From JAHRVQ01 sp051278195 (lineage in GTDB: Bacteria > Pseudomonadota > Gammaproteobacteria > Pseudomonadales > Azotimanducaceae): DNA of 64,000 bases. The stretch's first letter is position 1. Every line of letters begins with the position of its first letter. Where the stretch lies: NCBI GenBank assembly GCA_051278195.1, contig JBNMQM010000005.1, positions 49,397-113,396 of the forward strand, written 5' to 3'. The notes under the pieces are model-generated. The model saw only the letters and a list, made by a program, of their open reading frames with translations. It made no database searches and had not been told where the DNA came from. The translations under genes were made by a program, and so were the position numbers. Shown in pieces: positions 54,079 through 62,595 of the stretch.

Positions 54079-54138
54079 ATTCAGTAGGAAGTTCAGTAGG
54101 AAGTTCAGTAAGAAGTTCAGTAAAAAGCTCAATGAGAG
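54079..54138. repeat. 12-nt tandem array 5' of the MFS gene
   Basis: Five copies of gttcagtaggaa, progressively degenerate toward 54138, lie immediately upstream of or within the extreme 5' end of the transporter gene. The core gttca-r-t resembles the 12-nt array in the radical SAM gene at 2703-2760. On the minus strand it would encode Pro-Thr-Glu-Leu repeats. Confidence 0.9.
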
Positions 54139-54218
54139 GCAGCCGAGTTAAAAACCGAGGTTACCGCAAAGCCGAACAAGCACGCCAGCGTCAGCTCGAC
54201 TCAAGTGCGATATCACTA

Positions 54219-54509
54219 TTAAGGTGGCGTTGCTTGAAACATCTTCATATCCGGTGTTGCCATGGCCAGCTTCGATATCGCTTTAACAAACTGCCCTGAT
54301 GCGGGCACCGAAAAATGGACTTGCAGCGCCTCCATATCGAGCCACTCCTCATAAAAAATGAACCGATTTTCGTTTTCGACATCAATTTGAATACTGTGTG
54401 TGATGCAGCCTGGTTCGAGGCGAGATCGTTGCACATGCTCTAAACCCAGACGCTGTATTTCAAGTCGGAATTCAGGTTTGGCTTCTACCGCACCCCAGAC
54501 TATGATCAT
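54219..54509 (-). CDS. ABM-domain (quinol monooxygenase-like) protein
   Basis: A 96-residue antibiotic-biosynthesis-monooxygenase fold protein: WGAVEAKPEFRLEIQRLGLE, the EPGCITHSIQ strand, NRFIFYEEWLDMEALQVHF and a C-terminal strand. Relatives such as YgiN act on quinols without cofactor, though many have no known activity. It is divergent from the SelW-like pseudogene with 29 bp between starts. Confidence 0.88.
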   Translation of the reverse strand: MIIVWGAVEAKPEFRLEIQRLGLEHVQRSRLEPGCITHSIQIDVENENRFIFYEEWLDMEALQVHFSVPASGQFVKAISKLAMATPDMKMFQATPP

Positions 54510-54538
54510 GTCATTCTCCGATATTCAAAAGGCAAACC

Positions 54539-54757
54539 GTGAAAATCGATATTTAATATTGCCCAGAGTGAAACTACAAGCCCGAGGCGGACAGTTTGTC
54601 TGCTGAGCTTGCAACATTCAGCGCAGAAATTGTTTTGCACCCTGAAGGTAAAGGCATCTTCGATGTGAGTCTCAATGGCAAACTTATCTACTCGAAGTAC
54701 AAAACAGCTAGATTCCCGAAGGCCGGCGAAGTCTCCTCATTGATTGAGAAATCCTAG
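54539..54757 (+). pseudogene. SelW/Rdx-family frame with in-frame TAA and UGA at the CxxU site
   Basis: A 72-codon frame opens with GTG six bases after aaaagg. It reads VKIDI, TAA, YCPE, TGA, then NYKPEADSLSAELATF, and a C-terminal SelW-like half with GKGIFDVSLNGKLIYSKYK and RFPKAGEV. The TGA at 54569-54571 stands exactly where SelW-type proteins have Sec or Cys (CxxU/C). TAA at codon 6 (54554-54556) breaks the gene. A 7-bp hairpin follows the TGA. It is either a decayed selenoprotein gene or a Cys form with two nonsense mutations. Confidence 0.75.
54587..54603 (+). promoter_or_regulatory. SECIS-like hairpin after the UGA codon
   Basis: gcggaca and tgtctgc pair over seven base pairs (one G-U) around a gtt loop. 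The loop begins 22 bases after the TGA and starts with G, which fits the published bacterial SECIS rules (G in the first two loop bases, about 16-37 bases from UGA). Confidence 0.5.
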
Positions 54758-54772
54758 CGCAGAAAAGATATT

Positions 54773-54995
54773 TCATTCCTGACGACTGAACCATTGCCGC
54801 TGCAGCATCGCCACCAACTCGTCTTTAAGATGCAGCGTGGCTTTCTTACGCACCAGTTTCGATGCGACGATCCTCATGATCAACTTCGTGATCTCGCTCA
54901 AACAACTTGGCAAAATGCTTATTACTCATCTTTAACGCGTGAATCTGTTCGCAGTATTCAGGTAGTTCATGAATCTGGTCATGCTTTTGCAACAT
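54773..54995 (-). pseudogene. DUF465/YdcH-like gene with internal deletion and frameshift
   Basis: From ATG at 54995 the first frame gives a DUF465-type start (HELPEYCEQIHALKMSNKHF, then AKLFERDHEVDHEDRRIETGA) and stops at 54846. A second frame continues with LVRKKATLHLKDELVAMLQR and ends at 54773. Intact family members have about ten extra residues between these parts. The phrase CTGGTGCG at the junction would encode parts of both edges, so a deletion between short direct repeats is likely. Confidence 0.75.
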
Positions 54996-55101
54996 TTACA
55001 GTGCCTCTCATTTAGGGCCTCGTGCATTTGACTGGGCAATCAGGTTGAATAAGCACGACTTGCGTGAGGCACCACTTAAACCACAACAGGAAGTCACCAC
55101 A

Positions 55102-56532
55102 ATGGCCGACAATTTTCCGGACTACGAACAGCACGATGCGCTGAGCTTAAAAGCGCTGATCGACCATGGGGACATTTCTGCTTCAGAAGTACTGGAGGCA
55201 GCAATATCCCGAGCTGAAAAGTGTAATCCAGACATCAATGCCATTGTCACGCCTCTGTTTGACACTGCGAGACAAGTGGCGGCTGAAAATCCAAAGGGAC
55301 CACTGGCAGGCGTTCCGTTCCTGATAAAAGATCTCGCTTATATGAAAGATGTACGCTGCAGTTTTGGTAGCCGACTCTGGCAGGACTTTATACCCGATCA
55401 TGACGCAGAGATTGTGTCGCGTTATCGCAAGGCGGGACTTGTGATCTTCGGGAAAACCAACACACCTGAAATCGGCTTGGCCTGCACGACCGAGCCAGTC
55501 CTATTTGGGCCGTCGAAAAACCCTTGGGACCTGAACCGAACCACCGGCGGGTCAAGTGGCGGCGCTGCGGCGGCTGTTGCAGCAGGTATTCTGCCCGTCG
55601 CTCATGCTACCGATGGCGGCGGATCAATTCGAATACCGGCATCCTGCTGCGGTCTGGTCGGATTAAAACCGACTCGCGGCAGAACGCCCCTTGGTCCAGA
55701 CGTTGGGGAAGGTTGGGGCAGCATGGCAACTGGCCATGTCGTTTCACGAAGCGTTCGAGACAGCGCGGCTTTTCTTGACGCGACTCACGGCCCCGCGCCA
55801 GGCGATCCGTACCAGGCACCGCACTTTTCAGGTTCTTTTCTTGAGGCAATGAAGCGTCACCCGGGTTGCTTAAAAATTGCTATTGATCCCGATGCAATAA
55901 ACTTGAGTCAGCCAAACCCTGAGGTCAGCGCTGCGCTAAAACGTACCGCCGAGTTATGTGCGTCACTCGGCCATCATGTGGAAGAGCGGCGCTTTGAGTA
56001 TGATCGCGAGACCGTAGGCATGGCTGCCAGCAACCTGGTGTTGACCAATGTACGGAACAACGTCCTACGGCGAGCAGAGCTGCTAGGTGTAAGGGTGACG
56101 ACAGACGTCATTGAGCCCTATACAGAGTTGTTAGTGAACCTTGCGAACGATATATCCGGAGAATCCTATGCTCGCTCGATGTTCACGATTCATGCCGCAA
56201 CGCGGCAGATCGAAACCTTTTTTAATGACTACGATTTGATTCTTAGCCCAACGTTATTGCAACCACCACCACTGCTCGGCTACATGGACACGAGCAGCTT
56301 AGACTTCGAAACTTATAACGATCACTTTAATCAATTTTGGGGTTATACCAACCTGTACAACGCAACGGGTAATCCCGCAATTTCGTTACCACTTACCTGG
56401 TCGACTGAGAACTTGCCAATTGGTATGCAGTTTGTCGCATCGATGGGTCATGAAGCATTGCTGTTCCAAATATCCCGACAATTAGAAGAAGCCGCGCCCT
56501 GGTTCGATAAGACCGCGGCAACTTCAGCTTAG
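55102..56532 (+). CDS. Amidase signature family enzyme
   Basis: A 476-residue amidase with the complete catalytic triad: Lys76 (VPFLIKD), cis-Ser151 (TTGGSSGGAAAA) and nucleophile Ser175 (ATDGGGSIRIPAS). Length fits the family. Substrate is unknown. ATG at 55102 follows AGGAAG; an upstream TTG (55045) is disfavoured because the added residues precede the conserved start. Its end overlaps the converging gene by four bases. Confidence 0.92.
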   Translation: MADNFPDYEQHDALSLKALIDHGDISASEVLEAAISRAEKCNPDINAIVTPLFDTARQVAAENPKGPLAGVPFLIKDLAYMKDVRCSFGSRLWQDFIPDHDAEIVSRYRKAGLVIFGKTNTPEIGLACTTEPVLFGPSKNPWDLNRTTGGSSGGAAAAVAAGILPVAHATDGGGSIRIPASCCGLVGLKPTRGRTPLGPDVGEGWGSMATGHVVSRSVRDSAAFLDATHGPAPGDPYQAPHFSGSFLEAMKRHPGCLKIAIDPDAINLSQPNPEVSAALKRTAELCASLGHHVEERRFEYDRETVGMAASNLVLTNVRNNVLRRAELLGVRVTTDVIEPYTELLVNLANDISGESYARSMFTIHAATRQIETFFNDYDLILSPTLLQPPPLLGYMDTSSLDFETYNDHFNQFWGYTNLYNATGNPAISLPLTWSTENLPIGMQFVASMGHEALLFQISRQLEEAAPWFDKTAATSA

Positions 56533-57476
56533 TCCAGGTTTTTGCCTAGGGCAGCAGCCTCCTCCGCATATTTAGCATAGGAATCCTTCATCGTCGCTGA
56601 GTTCAAGATGATTTCTGCTAACAGTTCACGAGAATCCGGATCGAACACCGACGTTTTAATCCAGTTAGATTCGGTTCGACGACTTTCACTTAACGCGATA
56701 ATTTCTCGCTCCAACAAGTAACGCTGACCAACAAACAGTGGGCCCTTGATCAGTTTGATTTCTTGCCCTGCAAACAGTCCCACCGCTGGCCCTTTTGCTC
56801 TATAGCCAGATTCGTTACTGCTGTATTGGGTCAACACGCTAATCATTTCTAGTGGAATGATTGCCCGACCCCAGGGTGAACTCGATGCACCTTCTGCGGT
56901 GTACCAGGGGTGAGGCTCAGTAATGGCGCTCAGCTTTTGGCTCAGCGAGAAAGGATAAAGATCACCCATATTTTGCTCGAGATCCATAACGACCTGCTCC
57001 GGATTGCCTTTGCCTTTTTGGCCCACAGTCAGCTCACTCAATATCACTAACTGTTCAGAGGGCCGCAGCTTTGCCATGCGCCCGCTCAGTTCTGTATCGC
57101 CATGATCTGGACCGAGTGATGCTGTACCCGTCAGAACCGGCGTTCCGTCTCGTTTCTCGGCACCGATCCGGCATATAGTTGCTCCCTCTGCCAAAGACTC
57201 AGCTGAAGCCTCAATAAAGGCACGAACCTCCTCCCCTTCAATTACCATGTTTTGATAGTGCGCGCTTATACAGCCACGCTCGAACCAGGCATCGCCGAAC
57301 TGTTTATGCAAAAGGTGAGCGAATTGGCTGAAATGCGTCGGCCCTTCAATAGGCGCGCCGCTAAAGCCTAAATCTGCTGCCATCTTGTCGTCATGTATTG
57401 ACAGATGCCCTTCATACTCCTGCGTGCCCAACATCTGTTTTGGGTGACGAAACTCGCTAAAGACGCGATCGCTCAT
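56529..57476 (-). CDS. MaoC-like double hotdog protein
   Basis: The 315-residue protein contains a MaoC-type segment HDDKMAADLGFSGAPIEGPT followed by HFSQFAHLLHKQF, in which the Asp/Gly/Ala pattern is that of hotdog-fold dehydratases, and a second, weaker hotdog half with KGPAVGLFAGQEIKLIKGPL. It is probably an acyl-thioester hydratase or a non-catalytic relative. The neighbouring enoyl-CoA hydratase gene (divergent) and amidase suggest a small acyl catabolic cluster. The specific family name is not certain. Confidence 0.75.
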   Translation of the reverse strand: MSDRVFSEFRHPKQMLGTQEYEGHLSIHDDKMAADLGFSGAPIEGPTHFSQFAHLLHKQFGDAWFERGCISAHYQNMVIEGEEVRAFIEASAESLAEGATICRIGAEKRDGTPVLTGTASLGPDHGDTELSGRMAKLRPSEQLVILSELTVGQKGKGNPEQVVMDLEQNMGDLYPFSLSQKLSAITEPHPWYTAEGASSSPWGRAIIPLEMISVLTQYSSNESGYRAKGPAVGLFAGQEIKLIKGPLFVGQRYLLEREIIALSESRRTESNWIKTSVFDPDSRELLAEIILNSATMKDSYAKYAEEAAALGKNLD

Positions 57477-57691
57477 ACTGGCTCCTAAAGTGAATGCTTA
57501 TCAGCTTAAAGACTATCGTTAAACGAGGCCTCAGGTCGAGTTTCACTGACCGATTACCGCCCGACCAGCTACCTAGGATGGTTCACCATTATTTAGCGTG
57601 ATGAAAGTTGAGCCGCGAGCGTTTTATCGAGTAAGCTCGCTCGCCGCGCTAATCCCTAATACCCATCAGCCAAACAGTTCTGGAATCCAAG

Positions 57692-58477
57692 ATGATCACT
57701 GACAACTTTACCTGCATCCTTTACGAGTCAATCGCGCCGCTGGCTTTGATCACGATCAATCGCCCCGAGAAACACAACGCCATCTCTTTGGATACTTTGG
57801 ACGAGCTACACGACGCTGTTGCCATTGCCAGCCAGGACCCAGATATCAGAGTGATTGCGATAACAGGGGCCGGTGGTAAAGCATTTGCTTCCGGGTCAGA
57901 TTTGAACGAGGTTGCTGATCGAGACTTACGAAAAGCCATGGAACCTATTGTTCAAGGCCTGGCACAGCAGCTAGAAGAAACACCAAAACCGACGATCGCC
58001 GCCATTGATGGTATTTGCATGGGCGGGGGCCTTGAGATCGCACTGGGTTGCGACCTTCGAATCTGTACCCCACATAGCCGCTTTGGTACACCCGAGGGTA
58101 AGTTAGGTATTATTCCTGGCGGCGGCGCAACGGCTCGACTGCCTAGAATCGTCGGTCGCGGCTGGGGCATGGAGATGTTGCTAATGGGTAACCCAATTGA
58201 CTCTGAGCGGGCGATCCAAATTGGCCTGGTCACTTGCATTGTTGAACAAGATGAACTGATTGCCGAAGTCAAACGCCGCGCTGACCACCTTGCTTCGTTC
58301 GCACCATTTGTTCCACAGTTTATGAAAATCATGGTGCATCAAGGTATGGAGGGCAGCAAAGAATCTGCACTCGCAATGGAAAAATTTGGACAAGCCGCAT
58401 TGATCCAAACCGCTGACAAGACTGAAGGTATCAGCGCGTTCCTCGACAAACGTAAACCAACGTTTAAAGGTCACTAA
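57692..58477 (+). CDS. Enoyl-CoA hydratase/isomerase family protein
   Basis: A 261-residue crotonase-fold protein. The oxyanion-hole segments are GKAFASGSDLNEV and GICMGGGLEIALGCDLR, and both catalytic-type glutamates are in place (GGGLE and GTPEGKLGIIPGGGAT). It hydrates or isomerises an enoyl-CoA. About 215 bp separate it from the divergent MaoC-like gene, and I see no specific site there. Confidence 0.92.
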   Translation: MITDNFTCILYESIAPLALITINRPEKHNAISLDTLDELHDAVAIASQDPDIRVIAITGAGGKAFASGSDLNEVADRDLRKAMEPIVQGLAQQLEETPKPTIAAIDGICMGGGLEIALGCDLRICTPHSRFGTPEGKLGIIPGGGATARLPRIVGRGWGMEMLLMGNPIDSERAIQIGLVTCIVEQDELIAEVKRRADHLASFAPFVPQFMKIMVHQGMEGSKESALAMEKFGQAALIQTADKTEGISAFLDKRKPTFKGH

Positions 58478-58609
58478 CCGAACTGTCGCTGCCTAATCCA
58501 GAAGAGCACCCTGCCTGCGGATTCCATCACCGGGGCACGCGATAAATAGAGACCTTAGTAACAGCGGGTAATTCTCTAAGCAAGACAAAACGCAGCTGAC
58601 CTTTGCTCA

Positions 58610-58940
58610 CGACTATCAACTGGCAACGCCGTTTTCGTCATTATGGCGTAACGAAAAGAACTGGATGACAGTTGGAATACCATCAAACGAGTCGTCCAAG
58701 ACTATAATTTTGATTGTGAACGTACGGACATGGTGCCAGATACGGACCGAATGTTTACTATGAACTTGGATTCGCAGAAGCACTTGAAAAGGGACCTATC
58801 GTCGTTGCTCGACTAGAATTGAACTGCCATTCGATACAAAAGATATCCCCACTATATTCTACGAGGATCAAACTCGCTTAGAAGAGAGCCTCAGGGAAAA
58901 AATACACGGATTGACTGGCAGGCAGGCCAATTCTGAGTAA
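58610..58940 (+). pseudogene. Decayed nucleoside-deoxyribosyltransferase/TIR-like gene
   Basis: Three frames carry consecutive pieces of one family. First VFVIM, an in-frame TAA (58649-58651) and RKELDDSWNTIKRVVQDYNF with CERTDMVPDT. Then, after a deletion, PNVYYELGFAEALEKGPIVV. Then, after a frameshift near 58820, LPFDTKDIPTIFYEDQTRLE and a short tail to TAA at 58938. The order matches the nucleoside 2-deoxyribosyltransferase/TIR-like fold proteins that start VFVIMPF and contain NPNVxYELG. The rest of 58478-58988 holds nothing else. Confidence 0.75.
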
Positions 58941-58988
58941 TAGGACAATTACCCACTAGCAATTATCCGGCAGCAAACTCTGCCGGCA

Positions 58989-59231
58989 TCACAACAACAA
59001 CCACACTCTCTCATGCACGTAGTAGATGCCCATCTTCAAAAAAAACTCAATCCCGCCAATAGTAATGGCCGTCATGATTTCACCCGTAACAAAATAAGCA
59101 ATGAGTGCGGTAGTCAAAGTCGCAATGATGCGCCAGGAAAATGCCTTCAGAATGCTCCGAAGGTGGGAATCTTTTGCACTGGCACTACTATCTTGCACAG
59201 TCTCACTGACTTCATTAATCACGCCACTCAT
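58989..59231 (-). CDS. DUF2061 small membrane protein
   Basis: An 80-residue protein with the DUF2061 core: AFSWRIIATLTTALIAYFV, a second membrane segment and the end FFLKMGIYYVHERVW. DUF2061 proteins often accompany sulfate assimilation genes. Here the start overlaps the cysNC stop (ATGA), placing it at the end of the cysD-cysNC operon. A role in sulfate or sulfite handling at the membrane is inferred only. Confidence 0.88.
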   Translation of the reverse strand: MSGVINEVSETVQDSSASAKDSHLRSILKAFSWRIIATLTTALIAYFVTGEIMTAITIGGIEFFLKMGIYYVHERVWLLL

Positions 59232-61114
59232 ATAAATTTCAAAATCTGTTCAACGCACTCTTCTACAGTTTGGTCGTTCGTATTTAGCGCTAACTCTGCC
59301 GCAATAGGCGCTTGATACTCGCTATCGATACCTGTGAAGTTTGGTAGCTCTCCGCGTCTGGCTTTCTTGTAAAGCCCTTTAGGATCTCTCTGTTCAGCAA
59401 CATCAAGTGGCGTATCGACGTAGACCTCAAAAAATTCGCCCTCATCAAACAGGCTTCGCGCCATATCACGCTCAGATCGAAAGGGTGAGATGAATGCGGT
59501 TAGCACGACGATGCCAGCGTCTACCATGAGTCGGGCCACCTCAGCGATTCGCCGGATATTCTCCACTCGATCAGCATCAGTAAAGCCCAGGTCTTTATTC
59601 AGTCCGTGACGCACGTTATCGCCATCCAATATGTAGGTCCGGATGCCCTGGGCGTGCAAAACTTGCTCCAGCGCATTCGCAATGGTCGATTTCCCAGAAC
59701 CACTTAAACCGGTAAACCACAGCACGCGGCCTTTGTGACCGTTGAGGCGTTCACGGGCCGCCTTATCGACTACCAGCGCCTGCTTATGCACATTTTGGGC
59801 TCGACGCAACGCAAAGTTGATCATGCCGGCGGCTACCGTTGCATGACTATAACGGTCCACCAGAACAAACGCGCCTAACTGCTTGCAGTCCTTGTAAGCT
59901 TCAAAAGGTATAGGCTTATCGAGGCTCAGCGTCACTTCACCAATCTCGTTCAACTCAAAGGAGCGCGTAGAGATGTGCTCGAAAGTGTTGATGTTGTACT
60001 TATATTTGATCTCAGTGATGGTGGCGTTGACTCGTACACCACCAATCAGCAACCAGTAGGATCGGCCAACAAAGCCCTCTTCCTGATCCATCCAGACGAG
60101 CGTCGTTGCAAACTGATCGGACACCTCGCAAGGCTCGTCTGCGGCAACCAGCACATCCCCTCTCGAAACATCGATTTCCTTATCTAGCGTAATCGTCACC
60201 GCCTGATCTGTAAGCGCCTTAGGCAAACTTTGATCATAGAGCACCACTTCCGACACCTTGGCCACTTGACCTGAAGGCAAAGCGCGCACGGCTTGGCCAG
60301 GCGCGATTGCCCCAGAAACGACCGTGCCAGAGAAGCCACGAAAGTCTGAGTTAGGTCGATTCACCCATTGCACTGGAAACCGAAAAGCTTGCTGCTGGTT
60401 AGCACGATGGGTATCGACAGTTTCTAGAAAGCCTAAAAGCGTCGGACCTTTGTACCAATCGGTAAGCTTACTGCGCTCAATCACATTGTCGCCTTTCAGC
60501 GCGCTCATAGGGATAGCCGTTACCGACGTAAACTCTAGCTGGGCACGAAACTTCTCATACTCTGCGACAATCTCGTCATAACGATTTTCGTTATAATCGA
60601 CAAGATCCATCTTATTTACGGCAAGTACGACATGCTTGATGCCTAGCAGTGAAGCAATAAATGAATGCCGCCGCGTTTGCGTCAGAACGCCTTGCGAAGC
60701 ATCGAGCAAAATCACAGCAACATCCGCCGTAGAGGCCCCGGTTACCATATTGCGGGTGTATTGTTCATGCCCAGGAGTATCCGCCACAATGAATTTTCGG
60801 CGGTCGGTATGAAAAAAGCGGTAGGCAACATCAATTGTAATGCCCTGTTCCCGTTCTGCGGCGAGACCGTCGACCAACAATGCAAAATCGATCTCACCAC
60901 CCTGGGTACCCATCTTGCGTGAGTCATTTTTAAGTGTAGCGACCTGGTCCTCGAAGATTTGCTGAGCTTCATACAACATCCGCCCAATCAGCGTGGATTT
61001 ACCATCGTCGACACTGCCGCAAGTGATAAAACGCACCAGATCCAAGCTGGCTTGTTGCGCCAGGTACTCATCAACGCGTACTTCAATTTCGGTTAGTTCT
61101 GCCTGTGCTTTCAT
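59228..61114 (-). CDS. cysNC: Bifunctional CysNC: ATP-sulfurylase GTPase subunit/APS kinase
   Basis: A 628-residue fusion. The N-terminal ~440 residues are the CysN GTPase with G1 GSVDDGKS (33-40), DTPGHEQYTRNM and NKMDLVDY. The C-terminal ~180 are the APS kinase CysC with P-loop GLSGSGKST (near 465-473), DGDNVRHGLNKDLGF and FISPFRSERD. With CysD it activates sulfate to APS and then PAPS. It shares one base with the cysD stop (TAATG). Confidence 0.95.
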   Translation of the reverse strand: MKAQAELTEIEVRVDEYLAQQASLDLVRFITCGSVDDGKSTLIGRMLYEAQQIFEDQVATLKNDSRKMGTQGGEIDFALLVDGLAAEREQGITIDVAYRFFHTDRRKFIVADTPGHEQYTRNMVTGASTADVAVILLDASQGVLTQTRRHSFIASLLGIKHVVLAVNKMDLVDYNENRYDEIVAEYEKFRAQLEFTSVTAIPMSALKGDNVIERSKLTDWYKGPTLLGFLETVDTHRANQQQAFRFPVQWVNRPNSDFRGFSGTVVSGAIAPGQAVRALPSGQVAKVSEVVLYDQSLPKALTDQAVTITLDKEIDVSRGDVLVAADEPCEVSDQFATTLVWMDQEEGFVGRSYWLLIGGVRVNATITEIKYKYNINTFEHISTRSFELNEIGEVTLSLDKPIPFEAYKDCKQLGAFVLVDRYSHATVAAGMINFALRRAQNVHKQALVVDKAARERLNGHKGRVLWFTGLSGSGKSTIANALEQVLHAQGIRTYILDGDNVRHGLNKDLGFTDADRVENIRRIAEVARLMVDAGIVVLTAFISPFRSERDMARSLFDEGEFFEVYVDTPLDVAEQRDPKGLYKKARRGELPNFTGIDSEYQAPIAAELALNTNDQTVEECVEQILKFI

Positions 61115-62595
61115 TAGAAGTACCCCTCTTGCTTTTTCTTCTCCATCGAACCAGAGGAATCTGAATCAATCGCCCTGCCCTGTCGTTCACTGGTTTTACT
61201 TTGGAGCAACTCAAGGACGATAGAAGCCAGATCATCGGCCTCACTTTCCACTGCGCCAGTGAGGGGATAGCAACCCAGTGTGCGGAACCTGACTTTCTTG
61301 ATTTTCACTTCTTCACCTTCAAAGAGCTTGAGGCGATCATCATCGACCATCATGATCAGCCCGTCTCGCTCTACCACTGGACGCTCTGCCGCGTAGTAAA
61401 GCGGCACAATCGGGATTTGTTCCCGGTAAATGTATTGCCATATATCGAGTTCTGTCCAGTTAGACAGCGGAAACACACGAATACTTTCGCCCTTGGCCTT
61501 ATAGCCGTTATAGACGTTCCATAGTTCTGGTCTTTGGCTTTTTGGCTCCCAACGATGTGCAGCTGTTCTAAAAGAGAACACCCGTTCTTTGGCTCGGCTC
61601 TTTTCTTCATCACGCCGCGCGCCTCCAAAAGCAACATCAAACTGATGATGATCGAGGGCTTGCTTCAGACCTTGAGTTTTCATCACATCGGTGTGCATCG
61701 CACTACCGTGATCAAACGGATTCATGTTTTTTTGAATACCTTCCGGATTGATATGTGTGATCAATTCCATGCCACTGTCTTGCGCCATGTAGTCGCGGAA
61801 TTCATACATCTCCTGAAACTTCCAACGGGTATCGATATGCATCAGTGGGAACGGCGGAGGACTCGGGAAAAAAGCTTTTTTGGCCAGGTGCAGCATCACC
61901 GCAGAGTCCTTACCAACGGAATACAACATTACGGGGTTTTCTGCCTGAGCCATGACCTCACGCATAATGTGGATACTTTCTGCTTCTAAGCGATCAATGT
62001 GGGTCAAGTGATCTTTGGCATCAATTGCCTGCCGCATCGGCAAGGTTTTCAGCCGCATCACGGGTTGATAGGCGAATGTACCGAGTCGCAGCTTTTTGCC
62101 GCTAACGTCATTTAACATATGCGTACCCTTCTGGTCCGCAAGCGAGCGCAACGAAGGGGTAACATCCCCATGAGGTAAAATGAGGACTGGCTTTTCTTCG
62201 ACCAATGCAAAAAGTGCTGCTTCTACAAGCTCGGTATCCAGACGTTCCAAGAACACCCAACGCCGCCCGAGGCGACCATCGTTGCCCATCAGCACAAAAC
62301 CATCCTGAAAAGGTTGCGTTTGAACAACCAATACTGTGTGGCGCTTTTTCTTCGCTGCGTCTAGTAGGGACGCCAGCACAACTTGCTTCGGCGCACGGTC
62401 CCGTTCATCACGGACATCCTCGGTGGCCAACGCTGCCGGCAAAAAGTTGGCGACCTCAAGTGCACGCTCAGTGGTGCGAAGCGACTGATCTGGAACGCTG
62501 TCCAGAATCGAGGCATGGACAGACTGGGTATCCCAGGCTTGCAAATTACCGGCGCTATCCTGACGGTTCGTGTAAATAAGTGTAGGTAAGTCCAT
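61114..62595 (-). CDS. cysD: CysD sulfate adenylyltransferase subunit with N-terminal extension
   Basis: The C-terminal ~300 residues are a normal CysD, from HIDRLEAESIHIMREVMAQ through the PP-loop SVGKDS (225-230), FDVAFGGARRDEEKSRAKER and FRTLGCYPLTGAVES. CysD proteins are usually about 300 residues; here about 190 residues precede, in one uninterrupted frame, including VLMGNDGRLGRRWVFLERLD and VEEKPVLILPHGD. I do not recognise this added domain. The operon continues into cysNC and DUF2061. Confidence 0.9.
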   Translation of the reverse strand: MDLPTLIYTNRQDSAGNLQAWDTQSVHASILDSVPDQSLRTTERALEVANFLPAALATEDVRDERDRAPKQVVLASLLDAAKKKRHTVLVVQTQPFQDGFVLMGNDGRLGRRWVFLERLDTELVEAALFALVEEKPVLILPHGDVTPSLRSLADQKGTHMLNDVSGKKLRLGTFAYQPVMRLKTLPMRQAIDAKDHLTHIDRLEAESIHIMREVMAQAENPVMLYSVGKDSAVMLHLAKKAFFPSPPPFPLMHIDTRWKFQEMYEFRDYMAQDSGMELITHINPEGIQKNMNPFDHGSAMHTDVMKTQGLKQALDHHQFDVAFGGARRDEEKSRAKERVFSFRTAAHRWEPKSQRPELWNVYNGYKAKGESIRVFPLSNWTELDIWQYIYREQIPIVPLYYAAERPVVERDGLIMMVDDDRLKLFEGEEVKIKKVRFRTLGCYPLTGAVESEADDLASIVLELLQSKTSERQGRAIDSDSSGSMEKKKQEGYF

